Assembly (NCBI GenBank): GCA_020060465.1
Contig: JAGVAD010000032.1
Location: 1-61,931 of the forward strand
Length of the DNA stretch: 61,931 nt
Direction of reading: 5' to 3'
From: Anaerolineales bacterium
GTDB lineage: Bacteria > Chloroflexota > Anaerolineae > Anaerolineales > UBA4823
Part shown: piece by piece, positions 26,912 to 37,400 of the stretch
Layout of the letters: each line of letters starts with the position of its first letter
Numbering within the stretch: position 1 is the first letter of the stretch
Notes under the pieces: model-generated
Told to the model about the DNA's origin: nothing
The model's database searches: none
What the model saw: only the letters and a program-made list of their open reading frames with translations
Made by a program: the position numbers and the translations under genes

Positions 26912-28146
26912 GATTCGCCTCGGTTGTTGATCTGATGTTCCAGCACATTTTGGATTTCCGTTTCTTCGACTTGCTGGCTGGCAAAGAATTCAAGCATGAA
27001 ATTTGAACGGCGGGCGCGCAAGGCCATCGGCGCCACTTCGTAGAGATCTTGCGGCTTGATTTGTAAGCGGCCGTCGGCGGCGGCGTAGGCGCGGGCGGCT
27101 TCAAACAGGGTGATTTCCGCGCGCAGCGAATCGATTTGCAACTCGCGCACAATTGCCAAACCCCGCTCAGCGACATCTTCGGGCAAAATGACCTGGCTCA
27201 GGGTGTCCCGCGCAGCCTGGATTTCTTCCCGCAGCATGGCGGTCTCTGTTGTATATTGAGCGACTGTCTTGCGAGGGTTTGTCTGGTAAGCGTGCACCCG
27301 ACGATAAGCCTCCAAACGCTCTTCGGCTTCTGATAGTCCACGCACCACCACGCGTAAGCCAAAGCGATCCATGATCTGTGGACGCAAACGACCCTCCTCA
27401 GGGTTCATAGAGCCGATCAAGGTGAAGCGCGAGCGATAGGTGGCTGTAATCGGACCGCGGCGCACGGTATATCGCCCCTGAGCAGCAGCATCGAGGATGG
27501 CGTCGGTGATTTCGTCATCGAGCAGATTCACCTCGTCTATATAAAGCAGGTTGCGATCCGCCTGCGCCAGCAAACCACGACGGATGCGCAGCCGTTCGTG
27601 CGCCGCGGCGCGTTCATCCAGTCCACCAATCACATCTTCCATGCGCGCATTGAGCGGCAGCTCGATCAGCCGCACGCTATCCAGGCGAGCTAATGGCTCG
27701 CCTCGCCCGTATTTTTGCGCGCACTCCGGGCAGACTGCGTCAATGCCGCCGGCTTCGATGTCCTCCGGCATGCAGCCGTAGTAACACAGACTGCGGGGGA
27801 CTTCGGGAAGCAAGTCCACCAGGCTGCGCACTGCGGTGGTTTTCCCTGTGCCGCGTGGCCCAATCAATAATACGCCGCCCACCGCAGGATTGATTAACGC
27901 CAGGATCAGCGCCAGTTTCATTTCCCTCTGTCCAACGAGCGCCAGGAAGGGGAACGGCAGCGTTTCCAGAATGCCAGCCTCTTCTGCCGCCAGTTGAGCG
28001 TGGAAACCCCGCCCGGAAACGCGGTCAATCAATTCACGCAGCGAACGCGGCCCGCCTGCGCTCGCCCCGGTGGGTTCAGGGGTGGGGGAGGCGGTTGTTT
28101 CTGGCGGAGGAAATGTTTCTTGAGTGGTTTTCGGCTCGTCAGTCAT
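26908..28146 (-). CDS. magnesium-chelatase subunit I-like AAA+ ATPase
   Basis: This 412-residue AAA+ protein resembles BchI/ChlI. Walker A is GPRGTGKTTAVRSL, Walker B is LLYIDEVNLLDDEI, and sensor-type residues lie in FTLIGSMNPEEGRLRPQIMDRFGL. The insert with cysteines (CYYGCMPEDIEAGGIDAVCPEC) occurs in chelatase I subunits. The first 55 residues are Pro/Thr-rich and not part of the domain. No D or H subunit gene is adjacent and nothing else suggests phototrophy, so the metal and partner are unknown. Cobalt chelation or a MoxR-like chaperone role is possible. The downstream URO-D gene is coupled by ATGA. Confidence 0.88.
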   Translation of the reverse strand: MTDEPKTTQETFPPPETTASPTPEPTGASAGGPRSLRELIDRVSGRGFHAQLAAEEAGILETLPFPFLALVGQREMKLALILALINPAVGGVLLIGPRGTGKTTAVRSLVDLLPEVPRSLCYYGCMPEDIEAGGIDAVCPECAQKYGRGEPLARLDSVRLIELPLNARMEDVIGGLDERAAAHERLRIRRGLLAQADRNLLYIDEVNLLDDEITDAILDAAAQGRYTVRRGPITATYRSRFTLIGSMNPEEGRLRPQIMDRFGLRVVVRGLSEAEERLEAYRRVHAYQTNPRKTVAQYTTETAMLREEIQAARDTLSQVILPEDVAERGLAIVRELQIDSLRAEITLFEAARAYAAADGRLQIKPQDLYEVAPMALRARRSNFMLEFFASQQVEETEIQNVLEHQINNRGES

Positions 28147-28248
28147 CTGATTAAGACAGGGAAACAGGTTCTTTAGAAACCGGCAAAGTGTTTTATCATC
28201 TGGTCTGAGGCGCGTGGCGAATTTTTCGCGCGTCTATCCAATGGCGAA

Positions 28249-28626
28249 TCAGTCCATATCCTCGCGCAGTTCACCCCAGTCTATCGGCGGCAATAAGTCC
28301 GGGGCTTCTTCCAGCACGTCAATCATATTAAGTGGCACTTCGGCCAGCGGCGGCGCTAACGGCACGTGCGCTGGCGGGCGGATGGGTGGCGGCGCGGGCG
28401 GAGGAATACGCCTGGCGAGGGCGTTTCCCCACTCCCGTTTGCGCAAGATGCGCGGTTCTTTGGTCAATATGCCAACATAGTGGCCATGCACCGAAAAAAC
28501 CGTGCGGTCTGCTTCGACCCAACCAATCCACTCACCTTCTGGATTGTACAGATAGGGAAAAACCAGGAATGCGCCGGCGTCGCCGTGCGAGGTATAAATG
28601 GGGATCAACCTGGAACGACCATGCAT
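28249..28626 (-). CDS. small conserved protein, possible 4-fold beta flower domain
   Basis: This 125-residue soluble protein has an N-terminal beta-rich half (residues 1-65: IPIYTSHGDAGAFLVFPYLYN, GEWIGWVEADRTVFSVHGHYVGILT), a basic stretch and a Pro-rich C-terminal half ending in acidic residues. The repeated G-W-V/Y-V pattern recalls the family named 4-fold beta flower protein, but this is from memory and tentative. No function can be given. It lies 102 bases upstream of the chelatase-like gene, same strand. Confidence 0.6.
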   Translation of the reverse strand: MHGRSRLIPIYTSHGDAGAFLVFPYLYNPEGEWIGWVEADRTVFSVHGHYVGILTKEPRILRKREWGNALARRIPPPAPPPIRPPAHVPLAPPLAEVPLNMIDVLEEAPDLLPPIDWGELREDMD

Positions 28627-28688
28627 AACCCAATTATACCTAATGGTTTGTCGGGCGAAAAAACTGGTCGGCGCGTGGCTGTTCGCTA

Positions 28689-29153
28689 TTACTCTACATC
28701 GCTATAAGTCCAGTAACGATTGACGAAAAAATTCCAGAACATAACCACAATGACCGCAAGAGCCAGGGTCAAATTGTCGCCTATGGTCTTGGATGAGAGA
28801 TATGGCAAGAATTGCAGGCCCAGCCGCGCCGTCAGGCTTTCCATAGGCGGTTCGACGAATTTCAAAATCGGCACGCGGATGGCCAGCCCGATCACGCTGA
28901 CGATGAAAAATTGGATCAGTTGTTGTGAGATTGGTTTGGAGCGCGAATCTGGGTAAGTCCAATACCGGTTCCAGATAAAATTGCTCAGAATGGCCAGGAT
29001 GAAAGAGATCGTGCCGGCCAGCACCAATGGGGCGTGAAATACGATGACCAGCAGGTTGGCAACGCCAAAATCCACCACTGCGCCAATGACGCCCACGACA
29101 GCAAAACGCAGAAAGCGACTACGCTCACGTTGATTAGAGATCAAGACGGTCAT
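28689..29153 (-). CDS. GtrA-family membrane protein
   Basis: This 154-residue protein has four predicted transmembrane helices. It shows the GtrA-family start RFLRFAVVGVIGAVVDFGVANLL and the twice-repeated end-of-hairpin motif NFIWNRYWTY and NFFVNRYWTY. GtrA proteins are linked to movement or modification of lipid-linked sugars. The neighbour is a nucleotide-sugar decarboxylase/epimerase, which supports a role in cell-surface polysaccharide. Confidence 0.9.
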   Translation of the reverse strand: MTVLISNQRERSRFLRFAVVGVIGAVVDFGVANLLVIVFHAPLVLAGTISFILAILSNFIWNRYWTYPDSRSKPISQQLIQFFIVSVIGLAIRVPILKFVEPPMESLTARLGLQFLPYLSSKTIGDNLTLALAVIVVMFWNFFVNRYWTYSDVE

Positions 29154-29228
29154 AAATGATGTGATAAGGTAATGATGGATATCGTTTTATCAGCGCTTCA
29201 GCGCGGCGATCATCTGGCGGATGATGGC

Positions 29229-30188
29229 CTATTCTTTCCCCAATTCTTGCTTGAAGTAGGGTATGGTGCGCATCAGCCCTTCTTCCAGACCGACCTGCGG
29301 CTCCCAACCCAGAATCTGGCGCGCCCGGGTGATGTCTGGTTGTCGGCGTTGCGGGTCTCCCTCGCTGCGCAAGCTGGCTTTGTACACAATCCCGGCCGGG
29401 TTGCCGGTTAACCGGTTGATGATATGAGCGAATTCCAGGATCGTAGTCTCCTGAGGATTGCCAATATTGACCGGGTTATGTTCATCGGAAAGCAACAGTC
29501 GGTAAATGCCCTCGATCAAGTCATCCACATAACAAAAGCTGCGCGTTTGTGATCCATCCCCATAGACCGTCAAGGGTTCCTGGCAGATGGCTTGCTTCAG
29601 GAAGTTGGGCACCACGCGGCCGTCATCTACCTGCATGCGTGGACCGTATGTATTGAAGATGCGCACGATGCGGGTATCAATGCCGTGAAAACGATGGTAG
29701 GCCATGGTCAACGCCTCGGCGAACCGTTTGGCTTCATCATAAACGGAGCGCAGACCGTTGGGGTCTACATGCCCCCAATAAGTTTCTTTTTGCGGGTGTT
29801 CGAGCGGATCGCCATAGATCTCGCTGGTGGAGGCCAGCAAAAAGCGTGCTTTATTGGCCCGCGCCACGCCCAGCGTGTTGTGCGTGCCTAGCGCGCCAGC
29901 CTTCATGGTTTGGATGGGCAAATTTACATACCCATAAGGCGAATGCGCGTTGGGGCTGGCTGGCGAAGCGAAATGCAAAACTGCGTCCAGTTTGCCGGGG
30001 ACAAAGATGAAGTTCGAAACATCGTGCCGAATAAATGAAAACCTGGGGTGACCTGCCAGGTGGGCCAGGTTTTGTGGACGACCGGTGATGAAATTATCCA
30101 TCCCCACCACTTCATGGCCTTCTCGTAAAAGTCTATCGCAAAGGTGTGAGCCTAAGAAACCTGCGGCTCCTGTAACCAATATACGCAC
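29229..30188 (-). CDS. SDR nucleotide-sugar enzyme, UDP-glucuronate decarboxylase-like
   Basis: This 319-residue extended short-chain dehydrogenase has the NAD motif [21 protein letters not shown], and the catalytic Tyr-x-x-x-Lys in [47 protein letters not shown] and [17 protein letters not shown] are typical of UDP-xylose synthases (UDP-GlcA to UDP-xylose). Epimerase activity cannot be excluded. It supplies a sugar nucleotide for surface glycans and lies upstream of the GtrA gene. Confidence 0.9.
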   Translation of the reverse strand: MRILVTGAAGFLGSHLCDRLLREGHEVVGMDNFITGRPQNLAHLAGHPRFSFIRHDVSNFIFVPGKLDAVLHFASPASPNAHSPYGYVNLPIQTMKAGALGTHNTLGVARANKARFLLASTSEIYGDPLEHPQKETYWGHVDPNGLRSVYDEAKRFAEALTMAYHRFHGIDTRIVRIFNTYGPRMQVDDGRVVPNFLKQAICQEPLTVYGDGSQTRSFCYVDDLIEGIYRLLLSDEHNPVNIGNPQETTILEFAHIINRLTGNPAGIVYKASLRSEGDPQRRQPDITRARQILGWEPQVGLEEGLMRTIPYFKQELGKE

Positions 30189-30218
30189 TGTATCCTCCCG
30201 TTCCTTTTCTGTTTGACT

Positions 30219-31919
30219 TTAGCGCCAGACGACGCGCGTGGTGAGTCCATCGCCAGTTACCTGGGCGGCTTCTCCCGTTTGCGCGTTGACCAGCCATAGA
30301 TTACCCTGATAGATTATGGCAATGTAATAGCTTTCGCTCTCTGGCATTGGGGCCGGCGACCAGGCGCCCCAAAATTGCTGCGGCTCAAGCCCTGGGCGGT
30401 CATCCGGGGGAAATAGTGTGCGCCGGTTAGAACCATCCCGATCCATGACCACCAGGCGATAGCGGCTGGTCTGGCTTTGCTCAGGGTACTGCGCCTGTAA
30501 GTAGGCGATCTGATAATCCACATCGCCCGCCCCCTGCTCTTGTAAGGGCGAAGCAAGCGGATAAGCGAACATGCCGGTTTGAGAGACCAGTCGCAAAGCG
30601 CTGTTGGAGCCCGAAAGCAGCGCAGATAAATCGAACCCTGGCGACTCTTCAGCAGAGACTGCACTGTTGACGGCAGTATGTTCGACAACATAGATAGCCT
30701 TCCCGTCCGGTCCCCAGGCGATCCCTGCTACCCAGGCCCAATCGCTGAAGGTTTGGAACGGGATGATGTCCAGCGTCTTGGTGATGACGCCGGTTTTGTA
30801 ATCCACCACACCAATGCTGTCCGGTCGGGCGTAAGCTAACTGACGATAATCTGCATCCCAGAAGTATTGAGTACCCCACCAGCCGTAGACGCCGCCGGAG
30901 TTGGCTTCAATGATGGTCGTCCAACGGGTTGTCCAGCCATTGGGGCTGAAAGTGAGGGATTGGAGATCGTTATTCGCTTGCCAGCCGGGGGCGGTGGGGC
31001 GTGGTTCAACGGTGGAAAAGAATATTTTGGTGTTCGAGCCGGGCGCCCAATCCGCGAAGTGGACGACGTTATCAACGCCCAAATCCACCAAGGCGGTTTC
31101 GCGGTCGGTTAGCGGCGCGGTGGTTAGATCGGTTTCCCCAATATAGGCTGCCCACAGCTCGTTGATTTTTCCTTCGACTGTGGAGCGTCGGGTGAACAAC
31201 ACCCAGTCACCGTCGCTGGAGATGGATAAGATGCGCCCATCCATATCGCCGGTGGTGATCACTGCCCGCCGATTGCTGGTGCTTTCCTGAATCCGCCACA
31301 GGTTGCCGTCGCGCAAATAATACAACTGGCCGACGATCTTGACCGGCGCGAAGGGCGCCTGCACGCCGATCATGCGAATTTCCGGCAAGGGCTCTTCAAG
31401 GATTACTGAATTGACCGGGATGGGTTGACTGGAAACCTCCACGCCGTCTTCAAAGACGCGCCGGTAGGTAATCTCTTGCAAGCCGTTTTTTCCGCTTTGG
31501 ATCAGGACCTCTTTTTCGACCGGCAACGATTCGTTGCGCAGAGTACGCCGCTCGTAGGGCAGAACCACCTGTTCTACATCAAATTCTTCGGTAACGCGGA
31601 TCAAGCGGATATTAGCCGCCTCGCTCAAGACGGTGTAAGCGGGTGGCTCGGTGCGATCGAGCGCGTTCAGACGTAATCCAGCCTGATCCAGAGCCTGTTG
31701 CACAGTGCTGCCGACCGGCATTTGTATGTTGAAGGTTCTTCCATCGGCGGTAATGTCCACATCAATCATCTGTTGGGTGGCTTGCGGCGACGCGCAGGCG
31801 GAAAAGGACAGAATAACTGCCAACGCTGTGAGCAAGACTCCAACGTGAGACAAATTTCGTATCCCGGCTGGGGTTGACCGGGATACGGTTATGCTTCGGC
31901 GGCAATGGTATAATCGCAT
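30219..31919 (-). CDS. lipoprotein with G5 domain and TolB-like beta propeller
   Basis: This 566-residue exported protein has an N-terminal hydrophobic stretch (LLTALAVILSFSAC) ending in a lipobox with Cys at about residue 43. A YabE-like DUF348 segment (ADGRTFNIQMPVGSTVQQALDQAG) follows, then a G5 domain around residues 115-165 (EKEVLIQSG ... YRRVFEDGVEVS), then WD/TolB-type propeller repeats containing SSDGDWVLFTRR and AWGPDGKAIYVVEH. G5 domains bind cell-wall sugars, so it probably sits at the wall. The ATG lies one base after the stop of the upstream lipoprotein gene, and both form an operon. Confidence 0.85.
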   Translation of the reverse strand: MRLYHCRRSITVSRSTPAGIRNLSHVGVLLTALAVILSFSACASPQATQQMIDVDITADGRTFNIQMPVGSTVQQALDQAGLRLNALDRTEPPAYTVLSEAANIRLIRVTEEFDVEQVVLPYERRTLRNESLPVEKEVLIQSGKNGLQEITYRRVFEDGVEVSSQPIPVNSVILEEPLPEIRMIGVQAPFAPVKIVGQLYYLRDGNLWRIQESTSNRRAVITTGDMDGRILSISSDGDWVLFTRRSTVEGKINELWAAYIGETDLTTAPLTDRETALVDLGVDNVVHFADWAPGSNTKIFFSTVEPRPTAPGWQANNDLQSLTFSPNGWTTRWTTIIEANSGGVYGWWGTQYFWDADYRQLAYARPDSIGVVDYKTGVITKTLDIIPFQTFSDWAWVAGIAWGPDGKAIYVVEHTAVNSAVSAEESPGFDLSALLSGSNSALRLVSQTGMFAYPLASPLQEQGAGDVDYQIAYLQAQYPEQSQTSRYRLVVMDRDGSNRRTLFPPDDRPGLEPQQFWGAWSPAPMPESESYYIAIIYQGNLWLVNAQTGEAAQVTGDGLTTRVVWR

Positions 31920-31920
31920 C

Positions 31921-32505
31921 CTATCGGGTATGAGCCACGATGGTTATTTTACCATCCGTGATGGTGATGCTGTCAATTAATACGCTGCTTCCATTCCCAT
32001 TGGAGCTGATTTCTGCCAGCACCATTTGGTTGAAGCGGCTGGTGAGTTCGCTGGTCATGCTCTCAGGGAGCGGCAGCGGGCCAATCGTGGCTTTGACGAT
32101 TTCGGTTTGCGGCAGACCTTGCGCGTTGGCGGTCAGGCGCAGCGTGGCACTAAATGGGAGGCTGAAACCGTCTTGATTGGCTCTTCCCGTAATGATGATT
32201 TGACCTTCGCGCAGCCTCACCTCAACGTCCTGCACGCGGGTTTCGCCTTGGCTTTGCAGTTCCAGCGCAGCCGCAGAGGTAAGCTGTTGCTCGGTCATCT
32301 CCAGGACGATGGGACCACCGCTGACGGCTGTTGCAGCAGCGCCCGCGATCTGGGTCGCCAGGTCTTCAACGGCCTGGCTGGAGACCGGTATGGATTCTGG
32401 AGTGGCCTGGTTTTGCCTGCCGGGCAGGTTACATGCCAGGATAGAAATCACCAGCGCCAGGATTGCTGATACCAGTAAGAGAGTACGCTTCGATTGAAAA
32501 GTCAT
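31921..32505 (-). CDS. small lipoprotein with LmeA/DUF2140-like domain
   Basis: This 194-residue protein has a signal peptide and lipobox (LVISILAC, Cys about residue 25), and mature residues 70-190 form a beta-rich domain (LEMTEQQLTSAAALELQ, VEVRLREGQIIITGRA). This layout recalls DUF2140/LmeA-type lipid-binding barrels. Function is unknown. It is first in a two-gene operon with the G5 lipoprotein and divergent from scpB. Confidence 0.75.
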   Translation of the reverse strand: MTFQSKRTLLLVSAILALVISILACNLPGRQNQATPESIPVSSQAVEDLATQIAGAAATAVSGGPIVLEMTEQQLTSAAALELQSQGETRVQDVEVRLREGQIIITGRANQDGFSLPFSATLRLTANAQGLPQTEIVKATIGPLPLPESMTSELTSRFNQMVLAEISSNGNGSSVLIDSITITDGKITIVAHTR

Positions 32506-32612
32506 CTGACTGAACTCCTTTTGTATGAGCCGGTTTTAGAAACCGACCGGGTTGAATTTTATCACAGCCTGACCAACCGTCTTGGATGTCTCATTGTTAG
32601 TTTATTTTGCTT

Positions 32613-33281
32613 ATGACGGACGCTTCTTTCTCAGATTCGAATTACACCCAAGACGGCGACTCTCTACCGTTCGTTCCCCCTTCAGGCAAACGAAGTGGAA
32701 CGGGAAATGGCAACCCTCCCAAACCATTGTTGGCTCACCTGGAGGCGCTGCTTTTCGTCGCTCCTGGCCCAACGACGCCAGCGCAACTGGCTGCCGCTCT
32801 GGATGTATCGGTTGGAGAGTTGGAAGCGGCTTTGCAGGCGCTTGAGAAACGCTACCTGGATGACGAAATGGGCTGCGGCATCCGGTTGCAGCGTTATCGT
32901 GGCCGCGTCCAGTTGACGACTGCCCCAGAGAGCGCGGTGTTTGTCGAACGTTTTCTTGGTCTGGAGACCAGCGGTCGCTTGAGCCGGGCAGCGCTTGAAA
33001 CACTGGCAATCATACTCTATCGTCAGCCAATCACCCGACCGCAGATTGACGCCATCCGCGGGGTGAACAGCGACGGGGTGCTGAAAGGCTTGCTTTTGAA
33101 AGGGCTGGTGCAGGAAGTGGGGCGCGCCGAGTTACCCGGCCGTCCGATACTCTACAGCGCCACGCCGGAGTGTTTGCAATATTTTGGATTGAATTCGTTG
33201 GCAGAGTTGCCCCCATTGGAACTGGATGAGCCGTCTGCTTCTGTCAGTTCCACAGAAGACGAGGATCAAGAAGGGTTATAA
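32613..33281 (+). CDS. scpB: segregation and condensation protein B
   Basis: This protein is about 222 residues from the ATG at 32613. An in-frame TTG two codons earlier is possible, and neither start has a clear ribosome site. ScpB is the kleisin-associated subunit of the SMC-ScpAB condensin. It has two winged helices: HLEALLFVAPGPTTPAQLAAAL and the hallmark LSRAALETLAIILYRQPITR followed by IRGVNSDGVLKGLLLKGLV. Both tails, residues 1-40 and the acidic last 25, are extra. The downstream pseudouridine synthase gene begins directly at its stop, an arrangement common in many bacteria. Confidence 0.95.
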   Translation: MTDASFSDSNYTQDGDSLPFVPPSGKRSGTGNGNPPKPLLAHLEALLFVAPGPTTPAQLAAALDVSVGELEAALQALEKRYLDDEMGCGIRLQRYRGRVQLTTAPESAVFVERFLGLETSGRLSRAALETLAIILYRQPITRPQIDAIRGVNSDGVLKGLLLKGLVQEVGRAELPGRPILYSATPECLQYFGLNSLAELPPLELDEPSASVSSTEDEDQEGL

Positions 33282-34379
33282 TTGTCTGCTATGGAAGATC
33301 GTCTTCAAAAGCTGATGTCACATGCCGGGCTGGGCTCGCGCCGTGCCTGCGAAGAAATCATTGCGGCCGGGCGGGTTACCGTCAACGGTCATGTGGCTGT
33401 TTTGGGCGAAAAGGCTGACCCAGTCAAAGATCGCATTTTGGTAGATGGTCAACCGCTGAAATTGCCTGAAGCCAACATTTATGTTGCCATCTATAAGCCT
33501 CGCGGCGTGCTTTCAGCAGTCAGCGGCCAAGATCCGCGACCAAAGGTGCGCGATCTGGTGGATATCCCAGGGCATTTGTACCCGGTGGGACGCCTGGATT
33601 TGGACAGCGAAGGGTTGATCTTGCTGACCGATGACGGAGATCTTGCCAATCGCCTGACGCATCCACGCTACGGGCATGAAAAAGAATATCGTGTGTTGGT
33701 CGCTCGGCGCCCGGATGAAGAACAGTTGCAAGCGTGGCGGCGCGGCGTCGTTTTGGAGGACGGTTATCGCACTGCGCCAGCCGAAGTTCAATTTGTCGAG
33801 CCGTTTGGAAAGGGCGCCTGGCTGCGGGTGATCATGCGCGAGGGGCGGAAGCGGCAAATTCGAGAAACCGGCGCCCAGATCGGTCTGCCGGTGGTCAAAA
33901 TCATCCGCACGCGCATTGGCAGCCTGACTTTGGGGCGGCTTAAACCTGGCGAATGGCGTTATCTGACCTCGCAAGAGGTACTGGCGCTGAAACAGCCCGC
34001 CGGGAAGCAGGGAAAAGCTGTCTCCGAACGCGCGTCGCAGCGTTTTGTGAGCACAGCCGCGGCTGCCTCTCCAACCAGATCCCCTTCGGGTCGCGGGCGG
34101 GAAGCCGATCGCTCAGAACGCAGGGGCGCGCCAGCGAGGCGACCAACGGCAAAGACAGGCCGCAGTGGCCCTTCAAGTGAAAAGACAGGCGTGAAGAAAA
34201 ACGTCCCAGGCGATCGGCCATTTGCTGGCAAGCCGCTGGGCAGCACATCTCCAGCGGGGAAGCCGGCGAAAGAAAAGCCTCGCCCCGGAGCGAAGGGCGG
34301 CCGCCCATCCTCGGTGGGCAAGCCCTCGAATGCTGTCCTCAAGCGCAAAAAGAACCCGAAAAATCCAGGCAGGGGTTGA
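33282..34379 (+). CDS. RluB/RsuA-type pseudouridine synthase with long basic tail
   Basis: This 365-residue rRNA pseudouridine synthase has an N-terminal S4 RNA-binding domain (RLQKLMSHAGLGSRRACEEII). The catalytic domain carries the active Asp in YPVGRLDLDSEGLILLTDDG and the late motif REGRKRQIRETGAQIG. Residues about 245-365 form an extra Arg/Lys/Ser/Pro/Gly-rich disordered tail, likely for RNA contact. The start is TTG at 33282, seven bases after GAAGGG and directly after the scpB stop. ATG at 33291 is the alternative. Confidence 0.93.
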   Translation: MSAMEDRLQKLMSHAGLGSRRACEEIIAAGRVTVNGHVAVLGEKADPVKDRILVDGQPLKLPEANIYVAIYKPRGVLSAVSGQDPRPKVRDLVDIPGHLYPVGRLDLDSEGLILLTDDGDLANRLTHPRYGHEKEYRVLVARRPDEEQLQAWRRGVVLEDGYRTAPAEVQFVEPFGKGAWLRVIMREGRKRQIRETGAQIGLPVVKIIRTRIGSLTLGRLKPGEWRYLTSQEVLALKQPAGKQGKAVSERASQRFVSTAAAASPTRSPSGRGREADRSERRGAPARRPTAKTGRSGPSSEKTGVKKNVPGDRPFAGKPLGSTSPAGKPAKEKPRPGAKGGRPSSVGKPSNAVLKRKKNPKNPGRG

Positions 34380-34478
34380 TTGTAGATTTGGAAACCGTCT
34401 GGCCAGGTTGCCTCTCTCTGGTTCGCCGCCAGCGACGTTCTGAAATCCAAGAACAACTACGTATCACAAGGAATTTGC

Positions 34479-37400
34479 ATGCAAGCCACAGTTGAAAAAC
34501 GCTCTCACTGGTTAGACCGCCCCCTTTTCCCCAGCCCCCATATCTCTATGGAGGCGGTTCTTTATACCATCATCCTCATTCTGGCGATTTTCAGCCGCTT
34601 TTACATCCTGGGCGCCAGGGTAATGAGCCACGACGAGAATTCGCACGTCTATTATTCGTGGCGCTTTGCACAGGGGCAGGGGTTTGCGCATGATCCGTTG
34701 ATGCACGGACCACTGCAATTCCACTTGTTGGCGCTATCGTACTTTATGTTTGGCGACAACGATTTCACTGCCCGCATCCCGGCAGCTTTGTTCAGCGTGG
34801 CAGCGGTGGGTTTTCTGTGGTATTACCGCCGTTACCTGGGGCGAACTGGGGCATTGGTGGGCGCGGTGATGATGTTGATTTCGCCCTATATGTTGTACTA
34901 TGGCCGGTATGCGCGCAACGAAGCCTTTATCGAGTTGTTCGGCGTGGTTATGATTTGGGCGATTCTGCGCTACCTGGAAAGTGGTTTGCCTCGGTATTTG
35001 TACTGGCTGACGCTGGCCACAGTCTTGCATTTCACCGCCAAAGAGACCTCGTTTATCTACACTGCCCAGGCGATGTTGTTTCTGGGTCTCTATTTCATCT
35101 ACCGGGTGTCGCAGGCGCGTTGGCCACATACCGAAGACCGCAAGCGATTTTTGATCGCGCTTTTGGCGGCTATGCTGTTTTTGGCTGCGCTGGTCGGTTA
35201 TTTAATAGTGGATCGGCTTTTCAATCAACCGCCTTTGCCTCCTGCTGCAACTGGGCAGGAGACACCGTTGCAACCATTCAGCGCGCCCTCACCGGTTGTG
35301 GCCGTCTTTCTCACATTGACGGCATTAGCTTCAATCTCTGGTCTCTTCTTCCTGGCGCGCGGTTATACACTGGAGAAATTGCGCGCCGACCGCGCCCTCA
35401 GCATGGTCATCTTGCTGGGTACGCTGGTGTTGCCGCAGCTTGCCGCCTTCCCCATCCGCTGGGTGGGTTGGAAAGTGCCGACCAATGCTTCGGAAGTGAT
35501 GGCTTTGACCATGACGGATATCTTCCACGTGGCGGTATTCCTGACACCGCTGGCGTTGCTTTCGATCCTGATTGGCTTGTTGTGGAATTCGAAGCAGTGG
35601 CTGATTAATGCGGCCATCTGGTATGGGGTGTTTACCGTCTTTTATACTTCGATGTTCACCAACGGCGCTGGGTTTTTTACCGGTATGATTGGTTCGCTGG
35701 GTTATTGGCTTGAACAGCAGGGCGTGCAGCGCGGCAACCAGCCCTGGTATTACTATGGCTTGATTCAGGTGCCGGTGTACGAATATCTGGCAGCGTTAGG
35801 CACTTGGCTGGCTTTTGGTTACGCCGCGCTGGACGCCGTAAAAGCGCGTCTGAAATTAGCTCAAAATGAAGTAGCCGAGCCGTTGACCGATGCCTTAGCA
35901 GTAGATGCAAAATCTCAAACGGATGAAACGTTCTCCGTGGATGTCAGCGCGACGGAGTATGCTGCCAGCCTCAGCGCGGAAAATGATCAGCCTGATCGAG
36001 GTTATACCATCGTGGCGGATTACAGCCCGGCGGACGATGAAAGCGCCTGGTTGGCGGCCAGTGAAAACGATGCAGAGATTTTGCAACCTGGCGCGCCAGA
36101 GGATGCTCCGGTATTCCCTTTGTTGGGTTTCTGGGCGGTTACCAGTCTGATCGCTTACACCATCGCCGGCGAAAAAATGCCCTGGCTGACGGTGCATATT
36201 GCCCTGCCGGCGATCTTGTGCGCAGCCTGGTCGTTTGGCCGTCTGATCGATTCCATCAATTGGAGCTTGCTGCGCCAACAAAAGGGATGGCTGGTCATTT
36301 TATTAATCCCGGTTTTCCTTTTGAGCATGTTTGCCTCCCTGGGTTCGTTGCTGGGTCCCAACCCGCCTTTCCAGGGTCAGGAATTATCTCAATTGCAAGC
36401 CACCAGCCAGTTTATGACCAGCTTCCTGTTCGCTCTGGCGGCTGGAGTCGGGCTATTTTATTCGGTGAGAGACTGGGAGGCGGATCAATTCATCCGTATA
36501 ATTACCCTCTCGGTAGTAACGCTGTTGGGTTTCTTGACTGCCAGAACCGCTATTCAAGCTAACTACTATAACTATGATCAGGCCAATGAGCTATTGGTGT
36601 ACGCTCATTCCGCCCCTGGGGTCAAGACCGCCCTTAAGCAGATCGAGGAAATTTCCGAACGCACGACCGACGGGCTGGCGATAAAAGTGGCGTATGATAA
36701 TGAGACATCTTATCCTTACTGGTGGTATCTGCGCAACTATCCCAATGCTCAATACTATGGCTCCACGCCCTCTCGCTCGCTGCGCGAAGCGCCGGTTATT
36801 TTGGTGGGAGATGCCAATTTCGGCAAGATCGAGCCCGTGGTCGCCAATCTATATGACCGGTTTGACTATATCCGCTTATGGTGGCCCAATCAGGATTATT
36901 ACGATTTGACCTGGGAACGCATCCGCAACGCCTTTACCGATGCAACCATGCGTCAAGCCTTATTCCAGATCTGGCTCAACCGCGACTATACGGAGTACGG
37001 CAAAGCCCTTGGGCGGGATTTTAGCCTGCCGAACTGGTCGCCTTCGGCGCGCATGCGATTGTATATTCGCAAAGATATAGCCAGCAAGCTCTGGAATTAC
37101 GGTTCGGCGCCGGCGCCGGAAATTGGGCTGGCCGATCCGTTTGAAGGACGCCACATTACCTTGAACGCAGAGCGCATCCTCGGTGCGCCGGGTTCGGAGC
37201 CAGGTCAATTCCAGCACCCGCGCGATATAGCAATTGCCGTGGACGGCAGTTTGTACGTGGTGGATTCGGACAATCACCGCATCCAACATCTCTCGCCCAC
37301 TGGCGAGACGCTCCAGGTATGGGGTAGTTTCGGCGACGTGACCAGCGGGAGCGCGCCAGGCGGTATGTTCAATCAACCCTGGGGCATTGGGCTGGGGCCG

